Shown here: positions 1 through 8,836 of the stretch, one piece after another
Numbering within the stretch: the stretch's first letter is position 1
How the letters are laid out: each line of letters opens with the position of its first letter
Source: Meishania litoralis
GTDB taxonomy: Bacteria > Bacteroidota > Bacteroidia > Flavobacteriales > Flavobacteriaceae
Reading direction: 5' to 3'
Assembly: GCF_042611095.1 (NCBI RefSeq)
Contig: NZ_JBHFPV010000001.1
Coordinates: 1,054,001-1,118,000, forward strand
DNA: 64,000 bases
Position numbers and translations under genes: made by a program
The notes under the pieces: model-generated
The model's database searches: none
What the model was told of the DNA's origin: nothing
What the model saw: the letters and a program-made list of their open reading frames with translations, nothing else

Positions 1-19
1 GTAATATTTCTCGATAAAT

Positions 20-973
20 TTAGAGATCTCCCCCTTCGTACTGGTCATCTTTAAGTTTTAAAATATTGTTATTCGATTTGTATCCTTTTTGATACGTATT
101 GTCATAATCATCCTTGGCATCTTCGTTCTTGAACTTGTAGCTCAACATCTTATAATACAATTTGGCGGCAAGAAAATCGGATGAGGGGTCGCTGTCATTC
201 GAACATAGTTCGACGATATCGAATCCTACAACATTTCTTTCTTCAAAGACCTGCTTCAAAAATTCAAGGGTCTCGTACCAAAAAAGTCCACCAGGTTCAG
301 GTGTTCCGGTAGATGGCATTATCGAAGGATCCAAAGCGTCAAGATCAAAGGTAATCAAGACATTGTTGGTCAAAAGCTCGATGACTTTCTCCATCCAAAA
401 TTCATCGTTGACCATATCGTGGGCAAAGAATACTTTTTCCTCGTCCATAAAGGTCTTTTCTATTGCATCCATCGAACGAATACCGACCTGCACCAGATTT
501 GTGGTCTGACTTGCCTCGTGAACGGCACAGGCATGATTGAATTTACTACCATTATATGAGGCCCGCAAATCGGCATGTGCATCAATATGCAATACGGTCA
601 GATTGTCGAAACATTCGTTGAAGGCGCGAATGGTACCTATCGAAATTGAATGTTCGCCACCAAAAAGGGTAACGAATTTATTGCGCTTGATATATTCTTT
701 GGAAATCTTATGTACGGCGTTCACCATGGCCTCCGGAGAATCGTTTTCGGTTATGGGATCAGCAAGATATATTCCATGCTCATAGACTTCGCTATCGGTC
801 TCTATATCGTAGAGTTCCATGTTTTCGGAAGCTCTTAGAAAAGCCTGAGGCCCTTTATCGGCCCCTTTTCCCCAGGTACTCGTTCCATCATAGGGTACGG
901 GAATCAGCACTACTTTTGCTGTTTCCAATTGTGCATATTCGTCGGGTATACCCGCATAATTCTTCGTGCTCAT
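20..973 (-). CDS. speB: Agmatinase (ureohydrolase family)
   Basis: This 317-aa cytosolic enzyme is predicted to hydrolyse agmatine to putrescine and urea with a binuclear Mn centre. The ureohydrolase metal ligands are all visible: GGEHS with His108, HIDAHAD with Asp131, His133 and Asp135, and FDLDALDP with Asp210 and Asp212. Length fits the family. It lies 24 bases downstream of the arginine decarboxylase gene on the same strand, so the two form a two-step arginine-to-putrescine operon, which favours agmatinase over arginase or formiminoglutamase. The ATG start follows directly on the decarboxylase stop and no better start is seen. Family is certain from the motifs; substrate is inferred from the neighbour. 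Confidence 0.93.
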   Translation of the reverse strand: MSTKNYAGIPDEYAQLETAKVVLIPVPYDGTSTWGKGADKGPQAFLRASENMELYDIETDSEVYEHGIYLADPITENDSPEAMVNAVHKISKEYIKRNKFVTLFGGEHSISIGTIRAFNECFDNLTVLHIDAHADLRASYNGSKFNHACAVHEASQTTNLVQVGIRSMDAIEKTFMDEEKVFFAHDMVNDEFWMEKVIELLTNNVLITFDLDALDPSIMPSTGTPEPGGLFWYETLEFLKQVFEERNVVGFDIVELCSNDSDPSSDFLAAKLYYKMLSYKFKNEDAKDDYDNTYQKGYKSNNNILKLKDDQYEGGDL

Positions 974-997
974 CTTAAATTTCTTATCTTGTTTTTA

Positions 998-2443
998 TCA
1001 TAAAATCAGGGGCTTCTCCTGCCCTGACGATTCCAGGCCCGTTTCCTTTTTATCATAACCCAGAACCCTTAGAAAATCTTCTACTTTTTGCTGAGGACTG
1101 AAAAGGGTGGTTACTATGTTTCCATCAGGATCCTTGTCGATCAATATGTGCTTGGGCTGCGGGATCAGGCAATGCTGCAGGCCACCGTAGCCCCCGATCG
1201 TCTCTTGATATGCCCCTATATTGAAAAAACCGATATATAATGGTTTGTCACGTTTGTACTTGGGCAGGTAAATGGCGTTCATATTTTGCTCACTATTGTA
1301 ATAATCGTCGCTATCGCATGTCAATCCGCCCAACAGCACCCGTTCATATTCATCGTTCCATCGATTGATCGGCAACATGATAAAACGCTTATTGATGGCC
1401 CAGGTATCGGGCAAGGTAGTAATAAACGATGAATCGATCATGTTCCATTTTTCACGGTCATTTTGTTGTTTCTGGTACAGGATCTCATAAATGGCCCCGC
1501 CACTTTCACCGACCGTAAAACTTCCGAACTCGGTAAAAATATTAGGCACAGGTACGTCTGCCTCTTGACAGGCAATATTGATTTGATTGATAATTTCATC
1601 GACCATATACTGATAATCATATTCAAAGGCCAATGAATTCTTAATGGGGAAACCTCCGCCGATGTTCAAACTATTGAGTGTCGGACAAAGCTTTTTCAAT
1701 CGAACATAGACCTTAAGGCACTTTATCAGTTCATTCCAGTAATAGGCATTGTCGCGAATACCGGTATTGATGAAAAAATGGAGCATTTTCAGCTCGACCT
1801 TATCATTGTCCTTTATTTGGTTTTCATAAAACGGAACAATATTCTTGTAACCAATGCCCAACCGTGAGGTGTAGAACTCGAACTTGGGCTCTTCTTCGGA
1901 TGCGATTCGTATGCCTACTTGAAAATCACCTTTGATCGCATCGGAAAGCAAATCGATTTCTTCGTAATTATCAATAATAGGGATGCAATTGCGATGCCCC
2001 CGATTGATCAACCGACCGATGTTCTCAATGTATTGATCACGTTTGAAACCATTGCATATTATATAGGTATCATCTTTTATCTTGCCCGATACCTTGAGGC
2101 TTTCGACGATATCGATATCAAAGGCCGATGAAGTCTCTATATGGATATCGTTCTTAAGTGCTTCGTGCAAGACATGTTGAAAATGCGAACTTTTTGTGCA
2201 GTAACAATATTTATAATCGCCCTTATATTCATGCTTTTCGATCGCATTGGCGAACCAAGCCTTGGCGTTGGCTATATTTTCGGATATTTTTGGAAGATAG
2301 GTAAATTTCAAAGGGCTTCCATACCTGGCCACCAAACCCCGTAGATCAATGTTATGAAATCGCAGGTTCTCGCCATCAAGTGTAAATTCTTCCTGAGGAA
2401 AAAAGTAGGTTTGATCTATTAGATCAATATATTTCGTATTCAT
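998..2443 (-). CDS. speA: Arginine decarboxylase (PLP, fold III)
   Basis: A 481-aa PLP-dependent decarboxylase of the alanine-racemase-like fold, predicted to convert arginine to agmatine in the cytosol. The PLP lysine is probably Lys84 in YCTKSSHF. A GGGFP phosphate-binding segment lies in the middle, and the C-terminal active-site signature CDSDD follows GLT. It is much shorter than the 650-660-aa E. coli SpeA and matches the shorter form typical of Bacteroidetes, so the symbol is given by function. The agmatinase gene follows after 24 bases, supporting arginine rather than diaminopimelate or ornithine as substrate. Confidence 0.88.
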   Translation of the reverse strand: MNTKYIDLIDQTYFFPQEEFTLDGENLRFHNIDLRGLVARYGSPLKFTYLPKISENIANAKAWFANAIEKHEYKGDYKYCYCTKSSHFQHVLHEALKNDIHIETSSAFDIDIVESLKVSGKIKDDTYIICNGFKRDQYIENIGRLINRGHRNCIPIIDNYEEIDLLSDAIKGDFQVGIRIASEEEPKFEFYTSRLGIGYKNIVPFYENQIKDNDKVELKMLHFFINTGIRDNAYYWNELIKCLKVYVRLKKLCPTLNSLNIGGGFPIKNSLAFEYDYQYMVDEIINQINIACQEADVPVPNIFTEFGSFTVGESGGAIYEILYQKQQNDREKWNMIDSSFITTLPDTWAINKRFIMLPINRWNDEYERVLLGGLTCDSDDYYNSEQNMNAIYLPKYKRDKPLYIGFFNIGAYQETIGGYGGLQHCLIPQPKHILIDKDPDGNIVTTLFSPQQKVEDFLRVLGYDKKETGLESSGQEKPLIL

Positions 2444-2867
2444 TATTTTAAGTGAGTGTATTGAAAATTTAATCGCAAGGGTTATACGTAAAAAGTTGTT
2501 GAAACGATTATCTTTTCAAATTAGATATTGCCGTTCGGTCGTAGGAATGAAGTAATAGTCATGCTGACTGCTGACTATGGCGAAAGTTCCAGAAGCTAGC
2601 TTTAAAATCCGGTCGCCCATCTGATGGGCCGCCATGAGACCTGACTTCTTGATTCCCCATGGCCCGAACATAGAAACACGGTTCAAAATGTTCAGCTAAA
2701 TACGTTGTAAAAAAAACATTTTTTTTCTTAAAAAAAGTCTTTTTTAAAAAAAATTGTTGAAACGCCACTGTTGACGTTGAACCAAAAAACAAAATGTGTT
2801 TTATAAATTTCAAGACATTGATTTTAAACATTTTAATGACTACTTTAGAAAAGTAAAATACCTTATC
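2444..2867. other. Intergenic region, AT-rich, no gene supported
   Basis: 424 bases between the divergent arginine decarboxylase and secreted-protein genes. It holds a 15-base palindrome (2615-2629), a strongly A/T-only tract at about 2708-2757, and a weak promoter-like pair (TTG at 2777-2779 and TAAATTTC at 2804-2811) that would start transcription just upstream of the 2868 gene. A 90-codon minus-strand open frame here has no family resemblance and poly-Phe/Lys composition from the A/T tract, so it is not called. Confidence 0.5.
2615..2629. repeat. 15-base hyphenated palindrome
   Basis: GCCCATC-T-GATGGGC: a perfect 7-bp inverted repeat around one central base, in the intergenic region upstream of both flanking genes. 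It could be an operator or a small hairpin. It has no T-tract, so it is not a terminator. Function unknown. Confidence 0.45.
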
Positions 2868-3578
2868 ATGACTTCGAAAAAATACTTTACAACTTTAACT
2901 TTATGTTCGTTGATCGTTTTTTGCCTTTCTCTCAATGCGCAAATCGACCCAGGAGTCTATATTTCAGATGTAGATAATGTACGCCACGAATTGAAAATAA
3001 CAGATGGCTATATGACCCATTCGGTCTATGAAACCTCTCCGGCAAAATTCATCAAGACCACTGGCGGATTCTATACCGTGCAGAATGGCAGTTTAGATAT
3101 CAAACTTGAATTCAATTCGAACTTTGAGAACGATGGTCAAAAAGAATTATCGATTCCCTTCGCGATGGAAAAGGGCCAACTTACCCTGAAAGGCGACTCA
3201 CCATTGGTGTTTACTCAAAGTAAACACGTGAAACAGGAACTGGACGGACAATGGCTTTTCGCCACTCGCGGGCCGGACACAGGGCAAGAAAGACGGGGAG
3301 ACGAAAACGCGCGCAAAACGCTGAAATATTTGCAAGACGGTCGTTTTCAATGGATCGCCTACAACACCGAAACCTTTAAATTTCACGGTACCGGGGGTGG
3401 TTCTTTTTCCTCTCAGGATGGGGCCTATATCGAGAAAATCGAATATTTTTCAAGGGATGACTCCCGTGTAGGGGCCGAATTGAAGTTCGATTACGAATTA
3501 AAGGATGGCGACTGGCACCATCGGGGCAAGAACAGTAAAGGCGAACCGATGTACGAGATTTGGGCCTTAAGAAAATGA
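2868..3578 (+). CDS. Secreted protein of unknown function
   Basis: A 236-aa protein with a clear Sec signal peptide: basic MTSKKY, a hydrophobic stretch, and a likely cut after SLNA. The mature part has beta-rich repeats of polar and aromatic residues and ends in a segment rich in Trp and Asp (GDWHH, EIWALRK), resembling lipocalin-like or membrane-or-secreted proteins common in Flavobacteria, but no family is assigned. The open frame extends 24 codons further upstream to 2796, but that extension would hide the signal peptide, so ATG 2868 is preferred. It is alone on its strand between the polyamine genes and the hybrid sensor. Confidence 0.75.
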   Translation: MTSKKYFTTLTLCSLIVFCLSLNAQIDPGVYISDVDNVRHELKITDGYMTHSVYETSPAKFIKTTGGFYTVQNGSLDIKLEFNSNFENDGQKELSIPFAMEKGQLTLKGDSPLVFTQSKHVKQELDGQWLFATRGPDTGQERRGDENARKTLKYLQDGRFQWIAYNTETFKFHGTGGGSFSSQDGAYIEKIEYFSRDDSRVGAELKFDYELKDGDWHHRGKNSKGEPMYEIWALRK

Positions 3579-3828
3579 ACGGCAATACGAAAGCTGTCGT
3601 ACGGATTACTTGGATAAATCGTAGCCTCGGCAGGGATCGATTTTTTTTCTTGGGGTTTTCTTCTCGTTTTTTAAAATATTGTGGATTGATCAACTTAGAA
3701 TTATTCTGTTTGGCCCGATAAGTTTAAAAGGGAGAATAAGGTTTAACTAAACATACCTCCTCATTTATTTTTGAGTACTTAGGGTCATTGAACAAGTCTT
3801 CTTTAACTAGAGACTTATTCGTACCTTA

Positions 3829-6800
3829 ATGCACATGAGATGTGCGCTTCTCATACTACTCTTATTTTTTCAGGTCGATGTCAGATCGCAGATAAAATGG
3901 TCTGATTTCGACAATTACACCCGTTATACCGTAAATGATGGTTTACCTACCAATACGGTACATAATCTCGTTGAGGACGAAGACGGATTTCTATGGCTTG
4001 GCTCAAAAAAAGGGGTTTCTAGGTTTGATGGCAGCACCTTTGTTAATTTTCCAAACTATTACGAAAATGATGAACCCAAATCTATAGGTGATGTATTGAA
4101 ATTGGCCATAGATAATGAAGGGAAGCATATATATATTACCTCAAGATCCGGCATTCTTGTGTCTTCCATAAAAACTCCAAAATTCAAACCGATCAGTGAA
4201 TATTACCCCAACATTGATTTTAAAATAGGTAACTGTAGAAGCTTATATATTGATTTAGACGACCATTTATGGGCAGGTATTTCAGGAAAAGGTCTATTGA
4301 AGATAAACCTCAAATCTGGCGACAATGAACTAATCCACATTAGAGAGATTGACCCTAATAATAAACCGTTTGAGGAATTTTATCAAATTGATGCCATCGT
4401 TCCAGACGACGTAAATCCGGAAATATTGTGGCTTGGTACAACAGAGGGTTTGATAATCTATGACAAATCTGATAATTCTTACCAAATCAAACAATATCAG
4501 AACAATAAGGCGTCGTTTCACAGGTATATAAATGATGTGCTGCCTCTCAGGGACAAAGTTTTTGTGGGCACCAATGGTGCCGACTGGTACGTCTTGGAAA
4601 AATCCAATAAAGCCACTTATCAAATTATTGAAAGAGATTCTGATTTTTTTCACTTCGAAATCACAAAACTTTTTAAAGATGCCGATGGCACTCTGTGGAT
4701 ATCATCATATTTCCGTGGTTTGGTTCAATATGACCCAGATAAAAAAAGACTTATCCGAGGAGTCAACAATAATTACGACAAGGGTAGAGTCTTGGGGATA
4801 ACCCTTAGGGACTCACGGGGAATTATATGGTTTTGTGATGGTAACGGTCTGTATAAGTACAATCCAAATTCATCGAGCAAATCCATAGACCTAATCAAAA
4901 ACAACGAATTTGATTATCCTTTCGCCATGAAAAGGATCGTTCAAATTGGAGACCATTACTACATCTGCCCAACGGATGGTGCTGAATTATACAGAATCAG
5001 CGCATCAGATTTAAACCCAACCATTATTCCCATACCCCCACTTATCGAAAAAAGCGGGGTAACCGTACGGGATATAGTTGCCATGAAGAACGATCATCTT
5101 CTTGTTCTTGGAAACAAAAGTGTTCATTTTCTAAACACAAAGAACAACGTAGTAACTGAGCCACCCTTAAAAACACCTGACATTCAGCCCATATTTTTTC
5201 GCAGTGTCGCCAAGGATAAAAATGAAAACTTTTGGATCGCTACAAATAGGGATGGTTTATACAGATATAATTATGACAGTTTAACTTTTAGGAGGTACAA
5301 AAAGGAGTTCAAGGGCAAAACAAGTCGTGACTATGATTATTTTAAAAGTCTTTATGTGGATTCCGATAATAATCTCTGGATCGGCCAGGCATCTACAAGT
5401 GTCATGAATCTTCAAAACGATTCTATTTTTTGCCTTAATCCTGATTATAACTATGAAAACACCTTGCCCTTCGGGGGTTTCTATGAAGATAAAAGTAATC
5501 GAATTTGGGTGGCAAATTTGTTTGATGGTATCAGTTATGTCGACAAGTCGAACTTAAAATCCGGCCTTAACAGAGTTCTGGAAGGATCCTTTGATGGAAT
5601 CTACCGTTATAGTGACTCCATAGTATGGACAGTGGGCGAAGGAAAACTAGGGCTGCTCAATACCAATATGCTTTCGCATCAAAAAATAAACCTCAAGCCC
5701 AGCACCCATTTCACCGGCCCAATAGTAGAAATGGAAAATGGCGAATATTTAATAGGTTATAACAACGGTGTTTTGGTCTATGATTCTGAAAAATACCAAT
5801 CTGACAAAGAACTGCCCCAGACTTATATTTATCAGTTAAAGGCCAATAACGACCTATGGTATAGTGGTGCCGATCTTGACCAACAGAACTTCAACTTACC
5901 TAGTGGCACCAAAAGTTTAAGCCTCACGATTAGTGCTATGGTCTTTCAGCATCCAGAACAAGTTTCCTTTCAATATAAATTGGATGATGACATTTGGATC
6001 GATATGGGCAATAATAGGGAAATCAATCTGTCCAACTTACGCCAAGGAAATTATCTGCTAGACGTAAAAGCCTTTAATGCAATGGGCAACAGTACCACAA
6101 CACGTAGTTTTAATTTCGTTGTACAACCGTTTTGGTACACTTCAGATGTAGCGATCATATTTTATTTACTGCTTCTCACAGGTCTTGTTTATGCCTTCTA
6201 CAAATTCAATCTGAATCGCAAATTGGCTTTGGTAGAACGTAATAGGATAAAGGAAATCGATGAACTGAAATCCAAAATGTTCGCTAACATTTCACACGAA
6301 CTCAGAACCCCATTGACACTGATAAAGGGGTTTACGGCCATGCTGCTTAAAAATGACAAGCCCACCCAAATAAAGAACCTTTCCAAAGCTATTGAATCCA
6401 ATAATGATCAATTATTGAACTTGGTCGACCAAATGCTGGACCTTTCAGCATTGGATTCCAATAAAATGGAAATCAAATACAAGAATGGTGATGTGGTGAA
6501 ATTCATCAAAAAATGCGTGGAACTCTATAAATCATACTCCAAGTCCAAATTGCAGCATCTTGGGTTTCATTCAAAGTTAAATGAACTCCGCATGGACTTT
6601 GATGATGACAAGCTTCAGAAAATATTGAACAACCTATTGTCCAATGCCATTAAACACACCCCTGAAAATGGAAGAATAGACCTTAATTTAAGTCAAAAAG
6701 ACCAATGGCTTTATATATCGGTAACGGATACCGGTAGAGGTATTGCCCAAAAAGACCTCGACCAAGTTTTTGATCGGTATTACAAGACCCATGATCTTTA

Positions 6801-7791
6801 CGGAAAAGAAGGAAGCGGAATAGGTCTGGCCCTTACGAAAGAATTGGTGAATTTGTTGGGAGGCTCCATTCAAGTACAAAGCAAAAAGGGCCAAGGAAGC
6901 AGATTTACCGTTACCCTTCCTATTAAAAATGAAGCTCAGGAAACACCAACAAACCACTTTCTCCCTTTTGTTGAAAAAGATTCATGGCCTGAAACCCCAA
7001 TTGAACCTAAAAATACTCCAGTAGGAAAACCAACCATCCTACTGGTCGAGGATAACAAGGACATTCAACATTTCATCACTGCATTACTCGCCAATAAGTA
7101 CAACATTGTATTGGCCAATGATGGCTCCGAAGGCATTAAGCAGGCTCAAAAGAAAGACATTGACTTTATTATCAGTGATGTGATGATGCCGCATACCGAC
7201 GGTTTTGAATTCTGCGTACGCATTAAGTCCAATGTGGCCACATCGCACATCCCCTTTTTAATGTTGAGTGCCCGTACTGATACCAAGGATAAACAAAAGG
7301 CCTACAGTCTGGGGGTGGATGCGTACTTGACCAAACCCTTTGCCCCAGATGAATTGATTTCAATCATTAATAACCTTTTGCTCAAGCAAAAAGCACGACA
7401 GAATTACTTATTGGAACTCCTGGCTATTAAAAAGCCACAAGTTGAACAACCCGATATCAATAAACTTGACGAAGAACTGGTGGCCAAACTTCAAAAAATT
7501 ATTCTTGGCAACCCAACTAAGCTGTCAGCCAATGACATTGCCAAAGAACTTTTGGTGAGCAGAACACAGTTGCACCGAAAAATAAAATCGCTCACGGGTA
7601 AATCACTTACGCAATATGCCAACCATATTCGAATTGAAAAGGCAAAGCACCTGCTGCAAACCACTGATCTGCAAATCAAGGAAATAGCGTATACCACGGG
7701 ATTTGAATCTCCCTCCTATTTTATTCGCCTCTTTAAAAAAGAAGTGGGCGACACTCCCGAAAACTTCAAAAACAAGGTAGCTCCCAATTAG
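3829..7791 (+). CDS. Hybrid two-component system sensor/regulator (HTCS)
   Basis: A 1320-aa one-protein signalling system. In order: signal peptide (1-20); a long periplasmic two-component-regulator beta-propeller (about 25-690; repeats such as EDEDGFLWLGS, SDNNLWIG, SNRIWVA); a Y_Y_Y beta-sandwich (about 690-760); one membrane helix (about 768-790); HisKA with phosphoacceptor His823 in FANISHELRTP; HATPase with N, G1 (DTGRGI) and G2 (GSGIGLAL) boxes (about 920-1035); a receiver with phosphoacceptor Asp1117 in IISDVMMP; and an AraC-type helix-turn-helix (about 1215-1318). Such proteins sense oligosaccharides or other carbohydrate products in the periplasm and activate neighbouring catabolic genes, so the 8.8-35 kb island is the likely regulon. 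No SusC/SusD pair is present here. A second ATG lies at 3835. Confidence 0.95.
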   Translation: MHMRCALLILLLFFQVDVRSQIKWSDFDNYTRYTVNDGLPTNTVHNLVEDEDGFLWLGSKKGVSRFDGSTFVNFPNYYENDEPKSIGDVLKLAIDNEGKHIYITSRSGILVSSIKTPKFKPISEYYPNIDFKIGNCRSLYIDLDDHLWAGISGKGLLKINLKSGDNELIHIREIDPNNKPFEEFYQIDAIVPDDVNPEILWLGTTEGLIIYDKSDNSYQIKQYQNNKASFHRYINDVLPLRDKVFVGTNGADWYVLEKSNKATYQIIERDSDFFHFEITKLFKDADGTLWISSYFRGLVQYDPDKKRLIRGVNNNYDKGRVLGITLRDSRGIIWFCDGNGLYKYNPNSSSKSIDLIKNNEFDYPFAMKRIVQIGDHYYICPTDGAELYRISASDLNPTIIPIPPLIEKSGVTVRDIVAMKNDHLLVLGNKSVHFLNTKNNVVTEPPLKTPDIQPIFFRSVAKDKNENFWIATNRDGLYRYNYDSLTFRRYKKEFKGKTSRDYDYFKSLYVDSDNNLWIGQASTSVMNLQNDSIFCLNPDYNYENTLPFGGFYEDKSNRIWVANLFDGISYVDKSNLKSGLNRVLEGSFDGIYRYSDSIVWTVGEGKLGLLNTNMLSHQKINLKPSTHFTGPIVEMENGEYLIGYNNGVLVYDSEKYQSDKELPQTYIYQLKANNDLWYSGADLDQQNFNLPSGTKSLSLTISAMVFQHPEQVSFQYKLDDDIWIDMGNNREINLSNLRQGNYLLDVKAFNAMGNSTTTRSFNFVVQPFWYTSDVAIIFYLLLLTGLVYAFYKFNLNRKLALVERNRIKEIDELKSKMFANISHELRTPLTLIKGFTAMLLKNDKPTQIKNLSKAIESNNDQLLNLVDQMLDLSALDSNKMEIKYKNGDVVKFIKKCVELYKSYSKSKLQHLGFHSKLNELRMDFDDDKLQKILNNLLSNAIKHTPENGRIDLNLSQKDQWLYISVTDTGRGIAQKDLDQVFDRYYKTHDLYGKEGSGIGLALTKELVNLLGGSIQVQSKKGQGSRFTVTLPIKNEAQETPTNHFLPFVEKDSWPETPIEPKNTPVGKPTILLVEDNKDIQHFITALLANKYNIVLANDGSEGIKQAQKKDIDFIISDVMMPHTDGFEFCVRIKSNVATSHIPFLMLSARTDTKDKQKAYSLGVDAYLTKPFAPDELISIINNLLLKQKARQNYLLELLAIKKPQVEQPDINKLDEELVAKLQKIILGNPTKLSANDIAKELLVSRTQLHRKIKSLTGKSLTQYANHIRIEKAKHLLQTTDLQIKEIAYTTGFESPSYFIRLFKKEVGDTPENFKNKVAPN

Positions 7792-7936
7792 GTTTCATGC
7801 TTTTGGAACAATAGTTCAACGCGACGGAACAATTTTATCATTCTTCTCCTAAAATACTTCTAATCTTTGGTACACATAGTATTGTAATTCAAGTGATTAC
7901 AAATAAAAAAATTTAATATAACCTAAAACAAGTATT

Positions 7937-8473
7937 ATGAAAACAAAAAAAAGTATCTATCTGCTTGCAGGTTTGGCGCTAACTTTAATGGCCTGCACCA
8001 ATGAAAACGATGCCCTAGAAGAAAGCCCGCTCAAAACAGCCACGCTCAAGGCCGGTGCCACACAGATCGATGGTGTCGGTTTTTATGCCGAAGAGGCAGA
8101 CTGCGATTATGTTTCCGAGGGAGCCGATTTCGCCTTGGCCTTGACCGGAGACCTTGAAGGTTGTCTGTACGTATTCGTCGAAGATTATGCGTGTTCTCCT
8201 AGCGGCACCTACCGTGAGGCCGGAAAGGAATATTTTGTCGGTACTTATAATGGCGAATTCGGTACCTTTTGGACCACCTACAAGTTTGAAGCGAAATATG
8301 AGGGTTGTTCGGAAGATGGATTTTTCTTAGGAGCCGAAATATTCGGACGTTGTCAACACCCCATTATTAAAGACAGTGGAACCGGTACTTTTGAAGGGGT
8401 TTCAGGACGGGTAAACTTCAAGGATGATGTAGTAAACTTTGAGTTTCCTTACAAGGGGCATCTGAGGTATTAA
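7937..8473 (+). CDS. Small lipoprotein, unknown function
   Basis: 178 aa with a lipoprotein signal: MKTKKS, a hydrophobic core, then LMAC with the lipid-attachment Cys at residue 20. The mature part is acidic and holds about seven further cysteines (DCDY, EGCLY, YACSP, EGCSE, GRCQH), probably disulfide-bonded, and Gly/Thr-rich beta strands including GTGTFEGVSGRVNFKDDV. That last segment resembles the allene-oxide-cyclase-barrel style found in small secreted Bacteroidetes proteins, but I do not assign a family. It is a single gene 145 bases after the sensor and is followed by a strong terminator, so it may be cotranscribed with the sensor or be its direct target. Confidence 0.7.
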   Translation: MKTKKSIYLLAGLALTLMACTNENDALEESPLKTATLKAGATQIDGVGFYAEEADCDYVSEGADFALALTGDLEGCLYVFVEDYACSPSGTYREAGKEYFVGTYNGEFGTFWTTYKFEAKYEGCSEDGFFLGAEIFGRCQHPIIKDSGTGTFEGVSGRVNFKDDVVNFEFPYKGHLRY

Positions 8474-8544
8474 GATCACATCGGGTTAGCTAAGTAATCT
8501 TAATATTATGCCAATAGGGGAACATCTTCTTTAGGTGTCTCGAT

Positions 8545-8573
8545 AAAGCTGAACAAATTTTGTTCAGCTTTTT
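8545..8573. terminator. Rho-independent terminator, bidirectional
   Basis: Near-perfect hairpin with arms AAAGCTGAACAAA (8545-8557) and TTTGTTCAGCTTT (8559-8571), running into T residues on the plus strand and preceded by A residues. It closes the lipoprotein transcript and, from the other side, the minus-strand tRNA-Arg. Confidence 0.85.
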
Positions 8574-8634
8574 AAATTTATTCCAACGGAAAGTTTGACC
8601 GCAAAAATGAACTATATTGGTTTTCCTTAAAAAG

Positions 8635-8706
8635 TAGCCCCGGCAAGAATCGAACTTGCATCTAAAGTTTAGGAAACTTCTATTCTATCCATTGAACTAC
8701 GGGGCC
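8635..8706 (-). tRNA. trnR: tRNA-Arg (anticodon CCT)
   Basis: 72 nt on the minus strand. Acceptor stem GGCCCCG/CGGGGCT (one terminal G-U pair), anticodon stem GAAGT/ACTTT with loop TTCCTAA giving anticodon CCT, and T-arm GCAAG-TTCGATT-CTTGC, with discriminator A. CCA is not encoded. It decodes AGG. Confidence 0.95.
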
Positions 8707-8836
8707 AATGTAAGGTGCGCAAAAATAAAGTTTTTTCGTCGAGTCTTGAAAGCACATCGCAACTTATTTAGGTGTCAGGTTCAAAATGATGAAATCTTGA
8801 TTATCTTGATAACAGAAATATATATGACACTCTAGA

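Noticed and set aside
2559..2831. 90-aa minus-strand open frame in the intergenic region
   Set aside because: Composition comes from an A/T tract (Phe and Lys runs), no family resemblance, and it overlaps the promoter side of the 2868 gene.
3822..3829. TACCTTAA as promoter of the hybrid sensor
   Set aside because: Two mismatches, no TTG at proper spacing, and it overlaps the start codon.
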